Source: Streptomyces antimicrobicus
GTDB lineage: Bacteria > Actinomycetota > Actinomycetes > Streptomycetales > Streptomycetaceae
Assembly: GCF_020532625.1 (NCBI RefSeq)
Contig: NZ_JAJAUY010000008.1
Coordinates: forward strand, 1 to 64,000
Direction: 5' to 3'
Length of the DNA stretch: 64,000 nt
Shown here: one piece after another, positions 9,075-17,193 of the stretch
Layout: each line of letters starts with the position of its first letter
How positions within the stretch are numbered: the first letter of the stretch is position 1
The notes under the pieces: generated by a model
The model's input: the letters and a program-made list of their open reading frames with translations, nothing else
What the model was told of the DNA's origin: nothing
Database searches by the model: none
Translations under genes and position numbers: made by a program

Positions 9075-10649
9075 ATGGACCTGGTCATCCGCGGGGCCCG
9101 GATCGCCGACGGGACGGGCCGGCCCTCGTACACCGCGGACGTGGCCGTGCACGAGGGCCGGATCGCGCAGATCGGGCGCATCCGGTCCGGCGGCCGGTGG
9201 ACCCTCGACGGCGACGGGCTGGTGCTGGCGCCCGGGTTCGTGGACATGCACGCCCACAGCGACCTGGCCCTGCTGCGCGACCCCGACCACAGCGCCAAGG
9301 CCGCCCAGGGCGTCACCCTGGAAGTGCTGGGCCAGGACGGGCTGTCGTACGCGCCCGTGGACGACCGCACCCTCGCCGAGGTCCGCACGGCCGTCGCGGG
9401 CTGGAACGGCGACGGCTCGGACCTCGACCTCGACTGGCGGACGGTCGGCGAGTACCTGGACCGGCTGGACCGGGGTGTCGCGGTGAACGCCGCCTACCTG
9501 GTGCCGCAGGGCACCGTACGGGCGTACGCGGTCGGCTGGTCGGACCGCCCGGCGACCCCGGCGGAGCTGGACCGGATGCGGGCGCTGGTCGCGCAGGGCC
9601 TCCAGGAGGGCGCGGTGGGCCTGTCGTCGGGGCTCACCTACGCCCCCGGCATGTACGCCTCCGGCTCCGAACTGGCCGCGCTGTGCGAGGTGGTGGCGCG
9701 CTACGGCGGCTACTGGTGCCCGCACCACCGCTCGTACGGCAAGGGGGCGCTGGCCGCCTACGCCGAGACGGTGGAGCTGGCGCGGCGGGCGGGCTGCGCG
9801 CTGCACCTGGCGCACGCCACCATGAACTTCGCGGAGAACGCCGGCCGGGCCGACGCGCTGCTGCGCCTGCTGGACGGGGCGCTGGCGGACGGTCTGGACC
9901 TCACCCTCGACACGTACCCGTACACGGCGGGCTGCACCAGCCTGGTCGCCCTGCTGCCCGGCTGGGCGCACGAGGGCGGTCCGCGGGCGGTGCTGGCCCG
10001 GCTGCGCGACGGCGCCACGGCGGAGCGGATCCGGCACGCGCTGGAGGTGACCGGCTCCGACGGCTGCCACGGGGTGCCGGTGGACTGGTCGACGGTGGAG
10101 ATCTCCGGCACCGGGGACCCGGCGCTGTCCGGGTACGTGGGGCGGCGGCTGGACGGCTGGGAGACGGCCCGCCGGCTGCTGGTGGAGGACCGTCTCGCGC
10201 CCACCGTCCTGCAGCACGTGGGGCACGAGGAGAACGTCCGGGCGATCATGCGCCACCGGGTGCACACCGGCGGCTCGGACGGCATCCTGCGGGGCGCGAA
10301 GCCGCACCCGCGGGCGTACGGCACCTTCCCGCACTACCTCGGCCACTACGTGCGCGAGGTGGGCGTGCTCTCCCTGGAGGAGTGCGTGGCGCACCTGTCC
10401 GGCCGTCCCGCGGCCCGGCTGCGGCTGCCGGACCGGGGCCTGGTCGCCCCCGGCTACCGCGCGGACCTGGTGCTCTTCGACCCGGAGACGGTCGCGGCCG
10501 GTGCCACGTACGAGGAGCCGCGACGGCTGCCCACCGGCATTCCGCACGTGCTGATCGACGGCCGGCCGGTCGTCCGCGACGGCGTCAGGACCCCTGTCCT
10601 GGCGGGGCGTTCGGTCCGGCGGACACCGCACGCGCCGACCGTACGATGA
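9075..10649 (+). CDS. N-acyl-D-amino-acid deacylase (amidohydrolase superfamily), atypical metal site
   Basis: Encodes 524 residues from an ATG with GGGGGGAG upstream, 42 bases after the dehydratase-like gene. The amidohydrolase barrel shows the metal HxH at His59 and His61 (HAHSD), later CPHHRS and LHLAHAT histidines, and the long HTGGSDG segment. It should release D-amino acids from N-acyl-D-amino acids to feed the upstream enzyme. One oddity: classical D-aminoacylases have GNCG with a cysteine metal ligand, but here the segment reads VLGQDG (84-89), so that ligand is missing. It may therefore belong to a divergent subgroup. The stop overlaps the next start as ATGA. Confidence 0.85.
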   Translation: MDLVIRGARIADGTGRPSYTADVAVHEGRIAQIGRIRSGGRWTLDGDGLVLAPGFVDMHAHSDLALLRDPDHSAKAAQGVTLEVLGQDGLSYAPVDDRTLAEVRTAVAGWNGDGSDLDLDWRTVGEYLDRLDRGVAVNAAYLVPQGTVRAYAVGWSDRPATPAELDRMRALVAQGLQEGAVGLSSGLTYAPGMYASGSELAALCEVVARYGGYWCPHHRSYGKGALAAYAETVELARRAGCALHLAHATMNFAENAGRADALLRLLDGALADGLDLTLDTYPYTAGCTSLVALLPGWAHEGGPRAVLARLRDGATAERIRHALEVTGSDGCHGVPVDWSTVEISGTGDPALSGYVGRRLDGWETARRLLVEDRLAPTVLQHVGHEENVRAIMRHRVHTGGSDGILRGAKPHPRAYGTFPHYLGHYVREVGVLSLEECVAHLSGRPAARLRLPDRGLVAPGYRADLVLFDPETVAAGATYEEPRRLPTGIPHVLIDGRPVVRDGVRTPVLAGRSVRRTPHAPTVR

Positions 10650-11665
10650 GCGGCATGTATGCCTTCGTGCCCGGTGTCCTGTTCCTGATCGCCTTCACCC
10701 TGAGTGTGCGCAGTGACCGCCGGCGCTTCAGCAACGCCGTCCTGCTGGGGCTGACGTTCATCACCCTGTCGCTGGGACTGCTGTTCCAGGTGGCGCATCT
10801 GCCGTACTGGCTGGCGGTGTTCATCCTGCTGCTGGTGTTCACCCTGCCGGTGCTCGGGGTGCTCTGGCTCGGCGTGTTCCTCGTCGCCAACGGCGTCACC
10901 ATGGTCCGCAAGGAAGGCCGCCGGCCCGCGAACCTGCTGTCGATGCTGGCGGGCCTGGCGATCTTCGCGATGGTGGCGCTGCTGGTGATCGTGCAGCAGT
11001 CCGGCTCCCCGCTGCTGGACGGCACCGTCGCGGCGCTCACCCTGGTGAGCGCCTACGTCTCCTTCGTCTTCCTGTGCTTCCTCGGCTACGCCTTCCTCTA
11101 CGGCCGCACCGCCGTGCGCGGCGACGTCGACTTCGTCGTGGTCCTCGGCTCCGGGCTGATCGGCGGGGAGCGGGTGCCGCCGCTGCTGGCGTCCCGGCTG
11201 GAGAAGGCCCGGCAGATCTACGCCGCCCAGATCGCCCGCGGCGGCCGGCCGCCGGTGCTGCTCACCTCCGGCGGGCGGGGGCCGGACGAGAAGCTGGCCG
11301 AGGCGCGGGCCATGGCGGACTGGCTGCTGGAGCGGGGCGTGCCGGCCGAGCACGTCCGGCTGGAGGACCGCTCCCGCACCACCACGGAGAACCTCGCCTT
11401 CAGCCGGACGATCATGGAGGCGGCCGACCCGGGCTACCGGTGCGTGGTGGTCACCAACAACTTCCACGCCTTCCGGGCCGCGATGACCGCCCGGAAGGCG
11501 GGGGTCGACGGCCAGGTCCTCGGTTCGCCGACGGCCCGCTACTTCTGGCCGAGCGCCACGATCCGCGAGTTCGTCGCGGTGTTCTGGGAGCACCGCAAGG
11601 TCAATCTGGCGATCTGCGGCTTCCTGGTCGCCTGCTGCGCCGGGGCGACGCTGCTGGCGCTGTGA
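10646..11665 (+). CDS. YdcF/DUF218 membrane protein
   Basis: Encodes 339 residues from the ATG that overlaps the upstream TGA; an in-frame ATG at 10655 is a possible alternative. Four or five membrane segments cover about residues 1-150. A DUF218 (ElyC/SanA/YdcF) domain follows, starting VVVLGSGL and including the typical SGG, E...S.TT.EN and VVVTNNFHAFRA segments. A final membrane segment lies near the C-terminus. DUF218 proteins in other bacteria affect cell-envelope precursor use, but the chemistry is not established. Coupling to the deacylase gene suggests co-expression, not necessarily a shared pathway. Confidence 0.82.
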   Translation: MSGMYAFVPGVLFLIAFTLSVRSDRRRFSNAVLLGLTFITLSLGLLFQVAHLPYWLAVFILLLVFTLPVLGVLWLGVFLVANGVTMVRKEGRRPANLLSMLAGLAIFAMVALLVIVQQSGSPLLDGTVAALTLVSAYVSFVFLCFLGYAFLYGRTAVRGDVDFVVVLGSGLIGGERVPPLLASRLEKARQIYAAQIARGGRPPVLLTSGGRGPDEKLAEARAMADWLLERGVPAEHVRLEDRSRTTTENLAFSRTIMEAADPGYRCVVVTNNFHAFRAAMTARKAGVDGQVLGSPTARYFWPSATIREFVAVFWEHRKVNLAICGFLVACCAGATLLAL

Positions 11666-11735
11666 GCTCCGATGTGCGTTCATGCGAACGGCGGCGGACC
11701 ATGGGGGCCTGGGAAGTTTCCTAGGGAGGTACGCG

Positions 11736-11939
11736 ATGGCAAGTGAAGGCGACCAGCAGCCCCAGAGCGAGGACCGTCCGTCCCGGTCCTCCATCCTGTG
11801 GACGGGCGGTGAGCGGGCCTACGACCCGGAGGACCTCGTGATGGCCACGGGCGCCGACCCGACTCCGGAGCGGGTCGAGAAGGCCCGGAAGCTGATCGAG
11901 GAAAAGGGCGCGGCGGTCATCGAGCGGTACCTGCCGTAG
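11736..11939 (+). CDS. Small conserved acidic protein of unknown function
   Basis: Encodes 67 residues from an ATG with a strong GGGAGG upstream. The sequence is hydrophilic with an N-terminal Gln/Ser/Asp-rich stretch and a C-terminal helix (PERVEKARKLIEEKG). There is no membrane segment or cysteine. I recognise no domain, but its well-placed ribosome site and clean codon use argue it is real. It stands alone between the YdcF-like and cyclophilin genes on the same strand. Confidence 0.7.
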   Translation: MASEGDQQPQSEDRPSRSSILWTGGERAYDPEDLVMATGADPTPERVEKARKLIEEKGAAVIERYLP

Positions 11940-12068
11940 CGGGTGGAGCCGCGGCAGGGCGGCGGACCCGGTCCGTGACGTGGGTACGGACCGGGTTCGC
12001 GGCACGTTGTGCCACGTCTGCGAAGCTAGGGGTCATAGCCTGAACCCGAGAAGGGACCGGAAACAGTC

Positions 12069-12566
12069 ATGCCCCAGGTCAAGCTGACCACCAACCACGG
12101 CGACATCGTGATCGACCTCGACGAGGCCAAGGCGCCGGTCACGGTCGCCAACTTCCTGTCGTACGTCCAGAGCGGTCACTACGACGGGACGATCTTCCAC
12201 CGCGTGATCCCCGGCTTCATGAACCAGGGTGGCGGCTTCACCGCCGACATGAACCAGAAGCCGACCCGGGCGCCGATCCAGAACGAGGCCGCCAACGGCC
12301 TGAAGAACCTCAAGTACACCGTGGCGATGGCGCGCACCAGCGCCCCGCACTCCGCCACCGCGCAGTTCTTCATCAACACCTCGGACAACGACTTCCTCGA
12401 CTTCAAGTCCGAGACGATGCAGGGCTTCGGCTACGCCGTCTTCGGTGCGGTCACCCAGGGCCAGGACGTCGTGGACGCCATCGCCCAGGTGAAGACCGGC
12501 CGCGCGGGCGGGCACGCCGACGTGCCGGTGGAGCCGGTCGTCATCGAGAAGGCCGAGCAGCTCTGA
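12069..12566 (+). CDS. ppiB: Cyclophilin-type peptidyl-prolyl cis-trans isomerase
   Basis: Encodes 165 residues, the length of a single cyclophilin domain without signal peptide, so it is cytoplasmic. Catalytic and binding residues are present: Arg45 and Phe50 in FHRVIPGF, Gln53, and AQFFINT at 98-104. It catalyses proline isomerisation during protein folding. It is monocistronic by spacing. The symbol is given by family resemblance to bacterial PpiB; several cyclophilins usually exist in one streptomycete. Confidence 0.9.
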   Translation: MPQVKLTTNHGDIVIDLDEAKAPVTVANFLSYVQSGHYDGTIFHRVIPGFMNQGGGFTADMNQKPTRAPIQNEAANGLKNLKYTVAMARTSAPHSATAQFFINTSDNDFLDFKSETMQGFGYAVFGAVTQGQDVVDAIAQVKTGRAGGHADVPVEPVVIEKAEQL

Positions 12567-12724
12567 GCCGCTGACGCCGAGCTCCGCTTCCGGCCGACGG
12601 CCGGCCGGTCCGGACCTGTGCTCGGGCGCTCCGCGGGCAGGGTGCAGAAACGTGACGCCGCACCGCGCCGGTCGTTAGCCCCGCAAGCCCCCTCCCCCCA
12701 GGGGCCCGAAGGGCAGGAACGCTC

Positions 12725-13237
12725 ATGCACCGCACGGCCACCACCGCCACCGCCGCTCCCGGCGCCGTCGCCGCCGCACCCACCGCCGTCAGCACCGTCG
12801 GCGCCGTCGACTGGGACCACCCGCTCGACCCCCGGCCCGGACCGCAGCGCGACCATGTGACGTCGTACGTCGAGACCGGCGGCGTCGACGGTCACATCTG
12901 GCACGGTGTCCCCACCCTCCTCCTCACCACCGTGGGCCGGATCAGCGGACGGGCCGTCCGCACCCCCCTGATCTACGCCCGCGACGAGGACCGCTACCTC
13001 ACCGCGGCCTCCGGCTACGGCGCCGCCGCGCACCCGCAGTGGTACCGCAACCTGCTGGCCTGGCCCGAGGCCCGGCTCCAGGTCGGCGACCGGGTCCTGC
13101 GGGCCACCGGCCGCCCCGCCACGGCGGAGGAGCGGGACACCTACTGGCCGGCCCTGACCGGGCGCTGGCCGGTCTTCGAGGACGACCAGGCCCGGGTCGC
13201 CCGCGAGATCCCCCTGGTCCTGTTCGACCTGCTCTGA
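12725..13237 (+). CDS. F420H2-dependent DDN-type oxidoreductase
   Basis: Encodes 170 residues. An Ala/Thr-rich start of about 45 residues is followed by the DDN-family split barrel. Typical segments are LLTTVGRISGRAVRTPL, ASGYG and HPQWYRNLLAWPE. Family members bind the deazaflavin F420 through the Gly/Arg and Lys/Arg region and reduce varied substrates. It lies just before a TetR regulator and a RibD-C gene on the same strand, with an AT-rich operator between, so it may be linked to that regulator. The ATG at 12725 follows gggcaggaacgctc; the extended N-terminus leaves some doubt about the exact start. Confidence 0.82.
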   Translation: MHRTATTATAAPGAVAAAPTAVSTVGAVDWDHPLDPRPGPQRDHVTSYVETGGVDGHIWHGVPTLLLTTVGRISGRAVRTPLIYARDEDRYLTAASGYGAAAHPQWYRNLLAWPEARLQVGDRVLRATGRPATAEERDTYWPALTGRWPVFEDDQARVAREIPLVLFDLL

Positions 13238-13240
13238 TTA

Positions 13241-13262
13241 AATAAACGAACAGTCATTTATT
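13241..13262. promoter_or_regulatory. AT-rich quasi-palindrome upstream of tetR, likely operator
   Basis: AATAAA at 13241-13246 and TTTATT at 13257-13262 flank a GAACAGTC core. The outer 10-base halves match at 8 positions when inverted. Such an AT-rich island is unusual in this genome and lies about 50 bases before the TetR start, where autoregulation would act. Confidence 0.6.
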
Positions 13263-13313
13263 ACCGGCGGCCGACCACCGCCGCGCCGGAGCGCCGACGA
13301 GGGGGACGACCGG

Positions 13314-13898
13314 ATGGCAGGCCGCCCCCGCACCGTGGACGACGCCCGCATCCTGCGGGCCGTCGTCGACGTGATGGGCCGCACCGGACCGGCCGGGCTG
13401 ACCCTCGCCGCCGTCGCGCGCGAGGTCGGCCTGGCCCCCGCCACGCTGGTCCAGCGGTTCGGGTCCAAGCGCGGGATGCTGCTCGCGCTGGCCGAGCACG
13501 GGGTGCGGGAGGCGGCCGGGGCCGTCCGGCGGATCACCGCCGCCCACGCCTCCCCCCTCGCCGCCCTCGACGCCCTGTTCACCGAGGCGGCGGCCCCCCT
13601 CGCCGACCCCGAGGCCTACGCCCACCACCTGGCCTTCCTCTGCGCGGACCTCACCGACCCGGAGTTCCTGGCCCTGGCCCGGGCCGTCCAGGGGGCCGAG
13701 GCCGCGGCCGTCCGCGAGCTGCTGGGCGCCGCCGAGCGGGCCGGCGAGCTGGCCCCGGGCGCGGACCCGGAGGTCGTCCGGGCCGCCGTCACCGGCGCCG
13801 GGCTGCTGTGGGCCGTCGACCGGGCGGGCACCCTGGCCGCGCGCCGGCGCGCCGCGCTGGACGCCGTACTCGCCCCCTACCGAAAGGCAGCACCGTGA
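13314..13898 (+). CDS. TetR-family transcriptional regulator
   Basis: Encodes 194 residues from an ATG after a purine-rich gaggggg site. The N-terminal helix-turn-helix spans about residues 8-52, including LTLAAVAREVGLAPATLVQRFGSK. The variable C-terminal ligand domain is Ala/Glu-rich. Its stop overlaps the GTG of the RibD-C gene, so the two are translated together. The AT-rich palindrome upstream suggests autoregulation. It may also govern the F420 oxidoreductase gene. Confidence 0.88.
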   Translation: MAGRPRTVDDARILRAVVDVMGRTGPAGLTLAAVAREVGLAPATLVQRFGSKRGMLLALAEHGVREAAGAVRRITAAHASPLAALDALFTEAAAPLADPEAYAHHLAFLCADLTDPEFLALARAVQGAEAAAVRELLGAAERAGELAPGADPEVVRAAVTGAGLLWAVDRAGTLAARRRAALDAVLAPYRKAAP

Positions 13899-14428
13899 CC
13901 GACCGCGCATTCCGCACCGCCGCGACCGCAGGCGTCAGCCTCGACGGCTTCATAGCCCGCCCCGACGGCGACATCGAGTGGCTCACCACGCGCGGCGCGC
14001 AGGCCGGGGAGACCGGGTACCTGGAGTTCATGGCGGGCATCGACACGCTCGCGCTCGGCCGCAAGACCTACGAGAAGGTGCTGACCTTCGGCTTCTGGCC
14101 CTACGACGGCAAGCGCGTGGCGGTGCTGAGCACCACCTTGACCACCGACGACCCGCGCGTGACCGTCCACCGCACCCTGGACGACCTCCTGGCCCACCTC
14201 GCCTCCTGCGGCGCGGAGCGGGTCTACGTGGACGGCGGGCAGCTCATCCAGACCTTCCTGCGCGAGGACCTGCTGGACGAGATCACCCTGACCACCGCCC
14301 CCGTCCTCATCGGCTCCGGCATCCCCCTCTTCGGCCCCCTCGACCAGGACCTCGACCTGCGCCTGACCGCCGCGAAGGTCCTCGACGCGGGCTTCATGCA
14401 GACCACGTACGCGGTGACCCGCCGCTGA
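13895..14428 (+). CDS. RibD C-terminal/dihydrofolate reductase-like protein
   Basis: Encodes 177 residues from a GTG overlapping the TetR stop by GTGA. The fold markers are GVSLDGFIARPDGDIEW near the start, LGRKTYEKV, and a VYVDGGQLIQTFL segment with the NADPH-site glycines. The closing part (LTTAPVLIGSGIPLF) is typical of the RibD-C family. These stand-alone proteins are NAD(P)H-dependent reductases of mostly unknown substrate. Coupling to TetR suggests induction by the compound the regulator senses. A second RibD-C paralogue lies at 45.4 kb. Confidence 0.85.
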   Translation: MTDRAFRTAATAGVSLDGFIARPDGDIEWLTTRGAQAGETGYLEFMAGIDTLALGRKTYEKVLTFGFWPYDGKRVAVLSTTLTTDDPRVTVHRTLDDLLAHLASCGAERVYVDGGQLIQTFLREDLLDEITLTTAPVLIGSGIPLFGPLDQDLDLRLTAAKVLDAGFMQTTYAVTRR

Positions 14429-14630
14429 GGCCCGGGGTGACGAGCGCAACACCGCGGCCGCGGGCGCGCTCGGGGCGCACCCGTTCCGCAGGCCGGAGCG
14501 GGGGACGGGCCGCCCTTTCCAAGGGCAGGGCGGGCCCGGACCCCGACCATTTCCCTAACCGGGACAATTCGCCACCCCGGTACGGTGTGCCGGGCCCCCG
14601 AAAGGCCGAGCGGGCCGGGCCGCGGCGCCG

Positions 14631-14643
14631 TAAGCTCCCGTCA
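14631..14643 (+). promoter_or_regulatory. -10 element placed for a leaderless transcript
   Basis: TAAGCT at 14631-14636 lies six bases before the ATG at 14643, and no ribosome site is visible. A transcript starting at the A of the ATG is therefore likely. Confidence 0.45.
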
Positions 14644-15854
14644 TGCAGGTGATCCAGTCAACGAAGCTCGCCAATGTCTGCTACGAGATCCGCGGCCCCG
14701 TCCTCGAAGAGGCCATGCGGCTCGAAGCGGCAGGTCATCGCATCCTCAAGCTGAACACCGGGAACCCGGCGGCCTTCGGCTTCGACTGCCCTCCGGAGAT
14801 CCTGGAGGACATGCTCCGCAACCTGGGCTCCGCCCACGGGTACGGGGACGCGAAGGGGCTGCTCTCCGCGCGCCGCGCGGTGATGCAGCACTACCAGACC
14901 AAGGGCATCGACCTGGACGTCGAGGACATCTACCTCGGCAACGGCGTCTCCGAGCTGATCCAGATGTCCATGCAGGCGCTGCTGGACGACGGCGACGAGG
15001 TGCTGGTCCCGGCCCCGGACTACCCGCTGTGGACCGCCGCGGTGTCGCTGGCCGGCGGTACGGCCGTGCACTACCGCTGCGACGAGCAGTCCGACTGGAT
15101 GCCGGACCTCGCCGACATCGAGCGGAAGATCACCGACCGCACCCGCGCCCTGGTGATCATCAACCCGAACAACCCCACCGGCGCCGTCTACGGCGACGAG
15201 ATGCTGCGCGGCCTGACGGACATCGCCCGCCGGCACAACCTGGTGGTCTGCTCGGACGAGATCTACGACAAGATCCTGTACGACGGCGCCACCCACATCA
15301 ACACCGCCGCCGTCGCCCCCGACCTGCTCTGCCTCACCTTCAACGGGCTGTCGAAGAACTACCGGGTGGCGGGCTACCGGTCCGGCTGGATGGCCGTGTG
15401 CGGCCCCAAGGCGCACGCGTCCTCGTACATCGAGGGCCTGACCATCCTGGCCAACATGCGCCTGTGCGCGAACATGCCCTCGCAGCACGCGGTGGCCACC
15501 GCCCTCGGCGGGCGGCAGTCGATCCACGACCTGGTCCTGCCCGGCGGCCGGCTGCTGGAGCAGCGCGACACGGCGTACGAGCTGCTGACGCAGATCCCCG
15601 GCATCAGCTGCGTGAAGCCCAAGGGCGCGCTGTACCTGTTCCCGAAGCTGGACCCGGCCGTCTACAAGATCAAGGACGACCGGCAGATGGTCCTGGACCT
15701 GCTCCGGGCCGAGAAGATCATGGTGGTGCACGGCACGGGCTTCAACTGGCCGGAGCCGGACCACTTCCGGATCGTGACGCTGCCGAACGCCAAGGACCTG
15801 GCCGACGCCGTGACCCGCATCGGGAACTTCCTGGACGGCTACAGCCAGCACTGA
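14643..15854 (+). CDS. AlaA-like pyridoxal-phosphate aminotransferase
   Basis: Encodes 403 residues of the class I/II aminotransferase fold. The Schiff-base lysine is Lys238 in GLSKNYRVAGYR. INPNNPTGAVY and SDEIYDKI mark the PLP pocket, and the substrate-carboxylate arginine is in DHFRIVTLP. The overall pattern matches AlaA/YfbQ enzymes that make alanine from pyruvate and glutamate. The ATG appears to be leaderless. It is monocistronic, with over 200 bases of GC-rich intergenic sequence upstream. Confidence 0.88.
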   Translation: MQVIQSTKLANVCYEIRGPVLEEAMRLEAAGHRILKLNTGNPAAFGFDCPPEILEDMLRNLGSAHGYGDAKGLLSARRAVMQHYQTKGIDLDVEDIYLGNGVSELIQMSMQALLDDGDEVLVPAPDYPLWTAAVSLAGGTAVHYRCDEQSDWMPDLADIERKITDRTRALVIINPNNPTGAVYGDEMLRGLTDIARRHNLVVCSDEIYDKILYDGATHINTAAVAPDLLCLTFNGLSKNYRVAGYRSGWMAVCGPKAHASSYIEGLTILANMRLCANMPSQHAVATALGGRQSIHDLVLPGGRLLEQRDTAYELLTQIPGISCVKPKGALYLFPKLDPAVYKIKDDRQMVLDLLRAEKIMVVHGTGFNWPEPDHFRIVTLPNAKDLADAVTRIGNFLDGYSQH

Positions 15855-15961
15855 CGCCACGGGGGTCGTGACCGGCGGGCGCGGGCACCGACCGGATCCA
15901 GCTCAACTTTAGAACCAATCCAATGTAGGATGGTCTCCTGACCACGCAGGAGGCCTTCCTC

Positions 15962-16348
15962 ATGTACGAGCCGATCCGCACGAAGTCGGTCCACCGCATG
16001 GGCGGCGGCCGCGCCGACTACCCGCACCGCAGCCGCGGCGAGGAGCTGGACATCCAGCTCGCCGGTCACCTCGCGGCCCTGCTCGCCGTCACCGACGAGC
16101 TCGGCCTGGACGACGCCGCCCGGCAGATCGCAGCCCAGGTCGCCCGGCTGCGCGGAACCGAGCCGGCCCGCCGTGCCGACCGTACGGCGGACGAGACCGC
16201 CGCCCTCCACCAGCGCGCGCACGACCTCGCCGCCCGCGCGCTCCTCGTCGCCGCCTCGCGCGCCGACACCACCGCCGCGATCCTCGCCGCCGAGCGCATG
16301 GACGCGCACAGCGCCGCCCTCCGCCTCGCGGGCGCCGGCGCCCCCTGA
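15962..16348 (+). CDS. Small Ala-rich helical protein of unknown function
   Basis: Encodes 128 residues from an ATG with GGAGG upstream. The N-terminus (MYEPIRTKSVHRM) is basic, and the rest is Ala/Arg/Asp-rich and predicted helical, with no membrane segment. The upstream AT-rich patch carries TAGGAT at 15926-15931 inside an ATCC/GGAT inverted pair, a possible promoter with operator. I do not recognise the family. Confidence 0.65.
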   Translation: MYEPIRTKSVHRMGGGRADYPHRSRGEELDIQLAGHLAALLAVTDELGLDDAARQIAAQVARLRGTEPARRADRTADETAALHQRAHDLAARALLVAASRADTTAAILAAERMDAHSAALRLAGAGAP

Positions 16349-16351
16349 CGG

Positions 16352-16370
16352 CCCCGGTCCGGGACCGGGG
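16352..16370. terminator. Short GC hairpin between convergent genes
   Basis: CCCCGGT and ACCGGGG (16352-16358 and 16364-16370) pair around a 5-base loop, just after the stop of the Ala-rich protein gene and before the convergent membrane-anchored gene. Confidence 0.45.
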
Positions 16371-16463
16371 AGGCCTCGGACCGGGAGCCACGACCTCACC
16401 CCGGGCAGGGCCCGGGCCGCGCACCGGCGGACTCCCGCCGCGCACCGGCCCCGGCGCTCTGGC

Positions 16464-16904
16464 TCAGCGCCCCGCCGGCGCCGTCGGTGACGGCGCCGGC
16501 GACAACTCGGCGCCCGCCAGGCCGCACCACGGGGTCGCGCCGGGCGGCCAGACCGGGCCGATGGCCTCGGCGTCGGCCGCGGGCGTCAGTTCGACCAGGG
16601 CCCGGGTCGTCGGTCCGGCCGGGCCCTCGCGGAACTCCACCGTCGCCACGTACACGGCCGGACCCGTCCTGCCGCCGACCACCCGGACGTCGGCGACCAC
16701 GCGCCGACTCGCCGGATCGATTCGGCAGCCCGTCAGGGCCAGTTCGTCGCGCGGCGCGATCCCGGCCGGGCCCCCGCCGCCCTCCGCGGCGGCGGAGCCG
16801 CCGTCCGCGCCGCCGCTCGCCCACACGTACAGGCCCAGCGGACCGAAGACCAACAGCGCGGCCAGCGCCACGAGGGACACCAGCCATCCACGCATTTGCG
16901 TCAT
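16464..16904 (-). CDS. Membrane-anchored or secreted protein of unknown function
   Basis: Encodes 146 residues. One hydrophobic segment at about residues 6-28 leads to a Gly/Ala-rich linker, then an extracytoplasmic domain of about 90 residues with two cysteines (TGCRID and PWCGLAG) that could form a disulfide. An alternative start is the Met at residue 4. I do not recognise the domain. It lies downstream of the pckA 3' region on the same strand but is separated by a 19-base-pair hairpin, so it is likely transcribed on its own. Confidence 0.65.
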   Translation of the reverse strand: MTQMRGWLVSLVALAALLVFGPLGLYVWASGGADGGSAAAEGGGGPAGIAPRDELALTGCRIDPASRRVVADVRVVGGRTGPAVYVATVEFREGPAGPTTRALVELTPAADAEAIGPVWPPGATPWCGLAGAELSPAPSPTAPAGR

Positions 16905-16990
16905 TGCCCCATCATGGCCCCGCAGTCGAAGAGGAACCGCCCGGACACCTGACGTTCACCCGACCCGCCCGGGCGCGGGCCCGTACAACG

Positions 16991-17033
16991 CCTGACGGCG
17001 GGCCCTCGCATGAAGCGAGGGCCCGCCGTCAGG
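16991..17033. terminator. Perfect 19-base-pair hairpin downstream of pckA
   Basis: Arms at 16991-17009 and 17015-17033 are exact reverse complements around the loop ATGAA. It lies about 160 bases past the pckA stop and about 87 bases before the next leftward gene, so it can end pckA transcription. Confidence 0.75.
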
Positions 17034-17049
17034 TGGGTTGCACACGGCC

Positions 17050-17121
17050 TGCCGGACAGGAGCGTGGACAGACGCTCCGGGCCGGCATGACAGGTGGCCG
17101 GTGCGGACGGTGGGAACCGTC
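17050..17121. other. Two further hairpins in the pckA 3' region, possible structured RNA
   Basis: A nested hairpin pairs TGCCGG (17050-17055) with CCGGCA (17082-17087) and GGAGCGT (17059-17065) with ACGCTCC (17072-17078). A separate one is GACGGT/ACCGTC at 17106-17111 and 17116-17121. No open frame or tRNA signature fits. Together with the 19-base-pair hairpin this could be a structured 3' UTR. Confidence 0.4.
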
Positions 17122-17193
17122 TTGGTCGGGGGCTCCCACACACTCGGGGCGCCCCGGGCGGGCGCGGTGAAACGATCACCCGGGGCGGGAAAC

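Noticed and set aside
6462..10631. A very long (over 1,300 codon) minus-strand open frame across the D-amino-acid region
   Set aside because: It runs antisense to two well-supported enzymes with ribosome sites and motifs. Only its last 136 codons (RidA) are real; the rest is an artefact of high GC.
8078..11665. A long plus-strand frame preceding the YdcF-like gene
   Set aside because: Its first two thirds overlap the dehydratase and deacylase in another frame and are Arg/Pro/Gly-rich. Only the part from 10646 is coding.
17050..17121. Possible tRNA
   Set aside because: No 7-base acceptor stem, no GTTCNANNC T-loop and the arm lengths are wrong.
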